Origin: JBBRFH01 sp038224615
GTDB lineage: Bacteria; Planctomycetota; Phycisphaerae; Tepidisphaerales; Tepidisphaeraceae
Length of the DNA stretch: 18,382 nucleotides
Direction: 5' to 3'
Assembly (NCBI GenBank): GCA_038224615.1
Contig: JBBRFH010000033.1
Span: 1-18,382, forward strand
Below are positions 14,548-18,382 of this stretch, piece by piece (the stretch's first letter is position 1; each line of letters begins with the position of its first letter). The notes under the pieces were generated by a model that was given only the letters and a program-made list of their open reading frames with translations, was not told the origin of the DNA and searched no databases. A program made the translations under genes and the position numbers.

Positions 14548-15093
14548 TCACTTTTTCTTAGGCCACTTGCAGCTCAGCAGCAGGTCTTCGCCCACCTTCA
14601 GCGTCGCACGCTTGGTTGCGTCGTCCTTGGCATTGATGGCGGTCACCGTGAGGGAAATCGTGCGCTTGCCGCGCATGCGGTACAGGTAGAGCTTGGCATA
14701 AGTCTCGCCGCTGTGCTCGTACTCCTCGGAGATGCGGACCTCGAAATCTTTGCTCGGCTCGATTTTCGGCTCCTGAATCACCTTCGTCTCGGGCGTCTTC
14801 TTGCGCTGCTCGCGCAACTGCTTGACGATGGCGCGGGCGACGTTGACGTCGGGATACATTCCCTGCGGCTGCACCATCATGAGCAGCCCGCCCGCGCGAT
14901 CCTCGCTGACGAACGCCGCCATCTCTTCCGTGCCGTTTTTTTCCGAGAACGTCCAACCGGCCGGGGAGAGGTACTCGACCTGCCCATTGAGCAACGTGCG
15001 CTTCTCGCCCGCCGGCGCCGTCGCGGGCGAATCAGCGCCGAGCAGCAGGCCGGTCATTAAAAGACAGAGGGGGATCGCGATCTGCTGTTTCAT
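14548..15093 (-). CDS. Small exported protein of unknown function
   Basis: 181 residues from ATG 15091-15093, preceded by GGAGG (15099-15103) at 5-nt spacing. Residues 4-20 are a hydrophobic signal peptide (IAIPLCLLMTGLLLGA), and the mature part begins with an Ala/Thr/Pro-rich stretch. The body (about 30-180) has alternating strands: VEYLSPAGWTFSE, AAFVSEDRAGGLLMMVQPQG, a helix VARAIVKQLREQRKK, a lysine-rich FEVRISEEYEHSGETYAKLYLYRMRGKRTISLTV, and a C-terminal helix ending KWPKKK. This order (strand pair with an aromatic GW, central helix, sheet, final helix) is like PsbP/DcrB-type small exported folds, but I cannot confirm homology. No catalytic motif is evident. It is upstream of gyrA on the same strand, with 151 nt between them. 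Confidence 0.8.
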   Translation of the reverse strand: MKQQIAIPLCLLMTGLLLGADSPATAPAGEKRTLLNGQVEYLSPAGWTFSEKNGTEEMAAFVSEDRAGGLLMMVQPQGMYPDVNVARAIVKQLREQRKKTPETKVIQEPKIEPSKDFEVRISEEYEHSGETYAKLYLYRMRGKRTISLTVTAINAKDDATKRATLKVGEDLLLSCKWPKKK

Positions 15094-15181
15094 TCAAGCC
15101 TCCGGCGAGAACGTGGCGCGCCAGTGTCATACGCGGGGGTGGCGCTGACAAGCAAAAAGTGGTCCGAACGCTCGCACCCGC

Positions 15182-15290
15182 GCTGTCATTCTGAGCGCCG
15201 CGAAGAATCTACATGACACAACGAGGCGATCGGTCGACACAGCACTTTGCCGCTGCCGGCAGATCCTGCACTTCGTTTAGGATGACAAAC
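15182..15290. repeat. Dispersed palindromic repeat, copy B (diverged)
   Basis: The left arm GCTGTCATTCTGAGCGCCGC (starting 15182, through AAGAATCT at 15210) is mirrored by AGATCCTGCACTTCGTTTAG followed by GATGAC (15261 to about 15286). The arms agree at most but not all positions and belong to the same family as 1712-1873. It lies just downstream of the kinase gene and upstream of the small exported protein gene. Confidence 0.7.
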
Positions 15291-15323
15291 AGGGGCGACC
15301 GGGGCTTCGCAAGCCCGGCAATC

Positions 15324-17249
15324 TCAGCGCCGCGCCGGCGGGCCGCCTTCGCGATCGCGCGGCGGGCGTTGGGGGCGCGCGCCGCCGGGTCCGGTACCGC
15401 CGCCGTTAGGCCCGTCGCGCGGGGGCGGGCGGTCGGTGCTCTTGTCATCCTGCCTCTGTCCCGTCGGCGGAAGAGGCGGACCGCCAGGCGGGGGCGTCTC
15501 GCGCGGGTTGGTTTCGCTGATGCCCGGCTGATACTCCTCCGCCAGCGCCTTCGCCTGCTCGGCAAAGTGCGCGAGCCGTGGTTCGGGGGCCCTCGTAAAA
15601 AAGTCTGACCACAGAATCAGCGTCTGCGCCGCCACCTTCAGGCGGACCTTGCTCTGCGACTTCTGCGCTTCAGCGCCATACAGCTTGACCCGGGCGTACT
15701 CACGAAACAGCGGCTCGTTCGGCGGAATTCTCGGTTCGTCAGGCGAATCTATAGGCACCGCGCCAGCGTTCGCAGTCAGCGCGGGGGCGGCGGTCTCCGG
15801 TGCCACTGGCTGCGTCGCTTGCGCCTTCGCGGGAACGTCCAGCGTGGGCGACGGCGCAACGATCGCGGGTGTCGGCACCGTGGGCGTCACGTTCTCCTGC
15901 AAAATCGCCACCGACGGGGACACCGGGATCGGCGCAGGCAAAACACCGCTCGCGGCCTGCTGCTGCGAAGGTATGGCATTCGACGTCTCCGGCACCGATC
16001 GCGCGCCGGACGGCGCGGGCTGCATGGTCGATCCGTTGGTCGCTATCACTGGCGTAGACGCGACGTTGACCACCGCCGATCGGACGAAAAACAGGCTCGC
16101 CAATCCGAGGATCAGGAACACCGCCACACCCGCGCCCAGCGCAATCCACAGCAAATTGCTCTTCGTGCGCAGGGGCGTGGCGTAGTCGATCGCGCCGAGC
16201 CCGCTCGGCTCACGCACGATCACTTCCCCCGCCCCTAGCGCAGCCAGGTCGGGCTCGGCGTATTCGGTGATGGGCGCGTCGGTCGCCGTGCCCATCATCG
16301 CCTCCAAATCGGCCTGCATCTCGGCGGCGCTCTGGTAGCGCTCGTCGGGGGCCTTGGCCATCGCCTTGCGGATGACGTGGGCGCTCAGCGGCGGGACGTT
16401 GACGCCCGACTGCGTGACGTCCGGCACCGGGGCCGAGCAGTGGGCAAAGAGAATCTGCAGCGCGCTCCCCTGGCTGAACGGCGCCTGCCCGGTCAGCAGC
16501 GTGAAGTAGGTTGCGCCGAGCGAGTAGATGTCGGTCCGCTCATCGACGGCGTCGTTGCGGCACTGCTCGGGGCTCATGTACAGCGGCGTGCCGACGAATT
16601 GGTCGCGGCGGGTTAGTTCCAGGTCTTTGGTTGCGGTCGCAGGCTTGGCCAGGCCGAAATCGCTGACCTTTACATGCCCGTCCTGCGTGAACAGGAGATT
16701 ACCCGGCTTGATGTCGCGGTGTACGATTCCGACGGCGTGGGCCGCGGTCAGGCCGCGGCAGGCGTCGATGACGGCGCGAGTCGCCTCGCGCCAGGGCATC
16801 TTCTTGCCGGCTTCGATCATGTCGGCACCGCTGGCACCGATGACGAGCTCCATGGCGATGAAGTAGATCGTCCCCTTCTTGCCGACATCGTACACGCCGA
16901 CCGCGTTGGGGTGATTGAGCCGGGCCGCCAGACGGGCTTCGCGGATGAAGCGCTGCAACGCCTCGTCGTTGGCGCTGAACTCGCGGGGGAGGATCTTGAG
17001 CGCGACCTTACGCTGCAGCGGAACGTCCATCGCCTCGTACACCGCGCCCATCCCACCTCGGCCGATCATGCGGCGGATGAGGTACTTGCCGATCTTCTTG
17101 CCGGCGTGAATCGGGCCCAGTTCCGGATCGACCGGCGGCGGGTTCGCATCCAGCGACGGCGACAAGGGGTGCGCGACGGTCTCGCCCGGCGGGGCAAGCG
17201 TGACGTCGTTGGCGGGCGGCTTCGGATTCAAGGGCGGCTGCTGAGACAT
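15324..17249 (-). CDS. Membrane-anchored Hanks-type Ser/Thr protein kinase
   Basis: 641 residues. A Pro-rich N-terminal stretch (1-48) precedes the kinase domain (about 54-315): glycine loop GRGGMG (63-68), VALK with Lys85, helix-C Glu104, catalytic loop HRDIKPGN (177-184), DFG (197-199), and SPE (226-228) in place of APE. All catalytic residues are present, so it should be active. A single membrane helix (about 366-389) follows, then roughly 250 outside residues: a Ser/Thr/Pro/Ala-rich linker (390-520), a short helical segment (PNEPLFREYARVKLYGAEAQKS to LAEEYQPG), and a Pro/Gly/Arg-rich disordered tail. No PASTA or beta-propeller sensor domain is seen. This PknB-like layout is frequent in planctomycetes. 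Targets are unknown. The start ATG 17249 has no strong ribosome site, and the gene appears to stand alone, with the repeat at 15182-15290 downstream. Confidence 0.93.
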   Translation of the reverse strand: MSQQPPLNPKPPANDVTLAPPGETVAHPLSPSLDANPPPVDPELGPIHAGKKIGKYLIRRMIGRGGMGAVYEAMDVPLQRKVALKILPREFSANDEALQRFIREARLAARLNHPNAVGVYDVGKKGTIYFIAMELVIGASGADMIEAGKKMPWREATRAVIDACRGLTAAHAVGIVHRDIKPGNLLFTQDGHVKVSDFGLAKPATATKDLELTRRDQFVGTPLYMSPEQCRNDAVDERTDIYSLGATYFTLLTGQAPFSQGSALQILFAHCSAPVPDVTQSGVNVPPLSAHVIRKAMAKAPDERYQSAAEMQADLEAMMGTATDAPITEYAEPDLAALGAGEVIVREPSGLGAIDYATPLRTKSNLLWIALGAGVAVFLILGLASLFFVRSAVVNVASTPVIATNGSTMQPAPSGARSVPETSNAIPSQQQAASGVLPAPIPVSPSVAILQENVTPTVPTPAIVAPSPTLDVPAKAQATQPVAPETAAPALTANAGAVPIDSPDEPRIPPNEPLFREYARVKLYGAEAQKSQSKVRLKVAAQTLILWSDFFTRAPEPRLAHFAEQAKALAEEYQPGISETNPRETPPPGGPPLPPTGQRQDDKSTDRPPPRDGPNGGGTGPGGARPQRPPRDREGGPPARR

Positions 17250-17317
17250 GGTCGTAGGCCCAATCTAGCAGGTGTCGCGAAAGGCTGCACAGCGAAAATC
17301 GCGTCGACAGGGCATGA

Positions 17318-17677
17318 GTGCTCGCGCCGAGGCTGGGGTTTAGCGGGCCGAAAAGCCCGCTGTATTTGCCCAACGGCGTCAGCCCGAACGAATCGCCGCT
17401 GCTGCCCGGCGGGTTCGAGACCGCGGGCTTCGCGCAGGTCGTTGTGCGCGGGCAGTCCGATTTTCCGTACCGCCAGGTCGCGCCGCGCCTGCTGAACCAG
17501 ATGCTCGGCGTGTTGAATTCCTGCGACCGCGTGTGGGGGTCTTCCGGTCACGGTCGCTTTGCACAAAAAGTCTGGCATTTGCCCGGAAGTCGCAAGCGAC
17601 GTCCGCTCGGACATGCGGCAACGCGGAGTCGCTTACGCCTTCTCGGGCGCTGCAAATCGTTCGCTGATTCGAATTGA
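17318..17677 (+). pseudogene. Possible gene relic or short unrecognised ORF
   Basis: A GTG-started frame of 119 codons. From about 17365 to 17530 it reads PNGVSPNESPLLPGGFETAG, then FAQVVVRGQ and further to LLNQMLGVLNSCDRVW, with strong C/G bias at third positions like the real genes here. Before and after that stretch the bias vanishes and the protein becomes Arg-rich and unstructured. The ORF has no ribosome site and matches no family I recognise. It may be the middle of a degraded gene or simply chance in GC-rich DNA. Confidence 0.25.
17342..17361. repeat. Perfect hairpin AGCGGGC/GCCCGCT upstream of the kinase
   Basis: A 7-bp perfect stem (17342-17348 with 17355-17361) around loop CGAAAA. 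It lies about 93 nt upstream of the kinase start, so it may fall in its leader or promoter region. There is no T-run on either side. Confidence 0.5.
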
Positions 17678-18094
17678 GCGCTGTCGCGCGGCTGCTCGTC
17701 GGCATCGGCTTGAATCGAGTCATCCCCTCCCTCATCGCAACCGGCGGGGCACGGACGCGGCAACCCGTCGCAGGTGCGTAGTAACCAGCCCCCATCAAGA
17801 CGACCAGTTTGACGATAACACCCTTATTCAAAGCCATTTATATCGCGGCAACGCAACGCATACCGGTCAAAACAACCGCGCTCGACGATTTTTCCGCGCC
17901 CCTGCGATTTGAATCGTAAGTCATTGCATGGCTTGCGCTAGCGATGATTGCGGCGGGCGTTCTCGGACGTGGCACGGGCGTCGCTATGTGTTCTTTACGG
18001 ACGCGCGGCGCCACCACGAGGTGGGCAACGCAGTTCGTCTGTCGCTCTTAGTTGTTGTTGAGTGAATGGGGCGTTTTGAAGGTCGTGGTTCGTG

Positions 18095-18382
18095 ATGGTC
18101 TGTGCGCCTGCGCCATCTCTGCTTGTCGTCGGGCTGGAAAGCCCTGCGGACAGTGCGCGTGCGTCGTTCGTGCAGGCCGACTCGCCTGGGCGGGCGCTGG
18201 AGCTGTTGAAGCTCTTGCGCGTTGACCTGGTGGTCGTGCCCAGCCCGATGGACGACATGCCGCTGCCGGCATTCGTGCGTTTCATGCGCATGGTGTCGCC
18301 GTGGCAGAAGTGGCTGCTGATCGCAGGACCGGCAACCACCGCTCAGGACGAGCTGGCGGCGCGCTGTAACGGTGCGCTGGCC
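18095..18382 (+). CDS. Receiver-like protein lacking the phospho-acceptor Asp (partial, 3' end off window)
   Basis: 96 codons from ATG 18095 to the window edge with no stop; GTG at 18092 is an in-frame alternative and an in-frame stop lies at 18077-18079. The sequence follows the receiver fold of response regulators: beta-1 SLLVVGL (8-14), helix with ADSPGRALELLKLL, beta-3 VDLVVVPSPM (43-52), a helix PAFVRFMRMV, beta-4 WLLIAGPATT. In true receivers the third strand ends in the phosphorylated Asp (DLVLLD); here that place is Pro49, and the acidic pair at the end of beta-1 is reduced to a lone Glu15. It should therefore be a pseudo-receiver that acts without phosphorylation, probably as a docking module. 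The downstream output domain is not visible. Confidence 0.6.
   Translation, partial: MVCAPAPSLLVVGLESPADSARASFVQADSPGRALELLKLLRVDLVVVPSPMDDMPLPAFVRFMRMVSPWQKWLLIAGPATTAQDELAARCNGALA

Larger units (their letters stand above)
17250..18094. other. Long region without a convincing gene
   Basis: About 845 nt between the kinase start and the right-edge gene. The left third (17318-17540) has GC-rich third positions in one plus frame and may be a gene relic (separate entry). On the minus strand ATG 17837 opens a hydrophobic N-terminus (KGVIVKLVVLMGAGYYAPATGC), but the frame soon becomes Arg/Pro-rich with no ribosome site, so I do not call it. The 17800-17930 part is less GC-rich than its surroundings and may hold promoters for the right-edge gene, although no well-spaced -35/-10 pair is visible. 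No tRNA or known riboswitch is recognisable. Confidence 0.5.

Noticed and set aside
11658..14561. A stop-free plus-strand frame of 967 codons opposite gyrA
   Set aside because: It is the antisense of gyrA, rich in Asp/Val/Leu/Arg as expected from the reversed codons of a GC-rich gene, and shows no domain.
17405..17430. A GGTTCGAGACC string resembling a tRNA T-arm
   Set aside because: No matching acceptor, D or anticodon arms can be drawn around it, and the arms flanking the loop do not pair over 5 bp.
17548..17837. A minus-strand small lipoprotein-like ORF beginning KGVIVKLVVLMG
   Set aside because: No ribosome site, a poor lipobox, and the frame becomes Arg/Pro-rich; a frameshift would be needed to reach the better-looking neighbouring frame.
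17809..17843. TTGACG followed by TTATAT as a sigma-70 promoter
   Set aside because: The spacer is about 23 nt, too long for a normal promoter.

Overview
The window is GC-rich, gene-dense chromosomal DNA. It most likely comes from a planctomycete, probably Phycisphaerae. This is an inference from gene content: TadG-like pilins with lectin-like C-termini, a Hanks-type kinase with a membrane anchor and proline-rich tail, an internally duplicated LTxxQ-type exported protein, and a GyrA with a planctomycete-like quinolone-pocket sequence. No rRNA, tRNA, CRISPR array, integrase or transposase is visible.

Left part (1-3266): three minus-strand genes. A stand-alone CoaB-like phosphopantothenoylcysteine synthetase lies just upstream of an exported LTxxQ-type protein that runs off the left edge. 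Next is a TadG-like pilin with a C-terminal LecA-like lectin domain, preceded by a near-perfect Shine-Dalgarno. The gaps hold dispersed palindromic repeats.

Middle (3470-10291): plus strand. A ZnuA/TroA-like lipoprotein that has lost its canonical histidine metal ligands is followed by a clear intrinsic terminator. Then come two ABC exporter half-transporters with a 1-nt overlap and reciprocal degenerate motifs, so they should form an asymmetric heterodimer. A second TadG/lectin protein, paralogous to the first, follows, and behind it lies a decayed remnant of a third family member.

Right part (10330-17249): minus strand. A CPBP intramembrane protease with an added extracytoplasmic domain, gyrA, a small exported protein of unknown function, and a membrane-anchored Ser/Thr kinase. 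From 17250 to 18094 there is a long stretch with no convincing gene. At the right edge begins a plus-strand protein with a receiver-like domain that lacks the phospho-acceptor aspartate.

The main themes are cell-surface biogenesis (pilin-like adhesins, exporter, lipoprotein, intramembrane protease, kinase) and several families of dispersed palindromic repeats sitting at gene ends. The most novel candidate is the TadG-LecA fusion family: two intact copies and one relic within 8 kb, bracketing a heterodimeric ABC exporter and a degenerate metal-binding-type lipoprotein. That these genes act together is an inference from proximity only.
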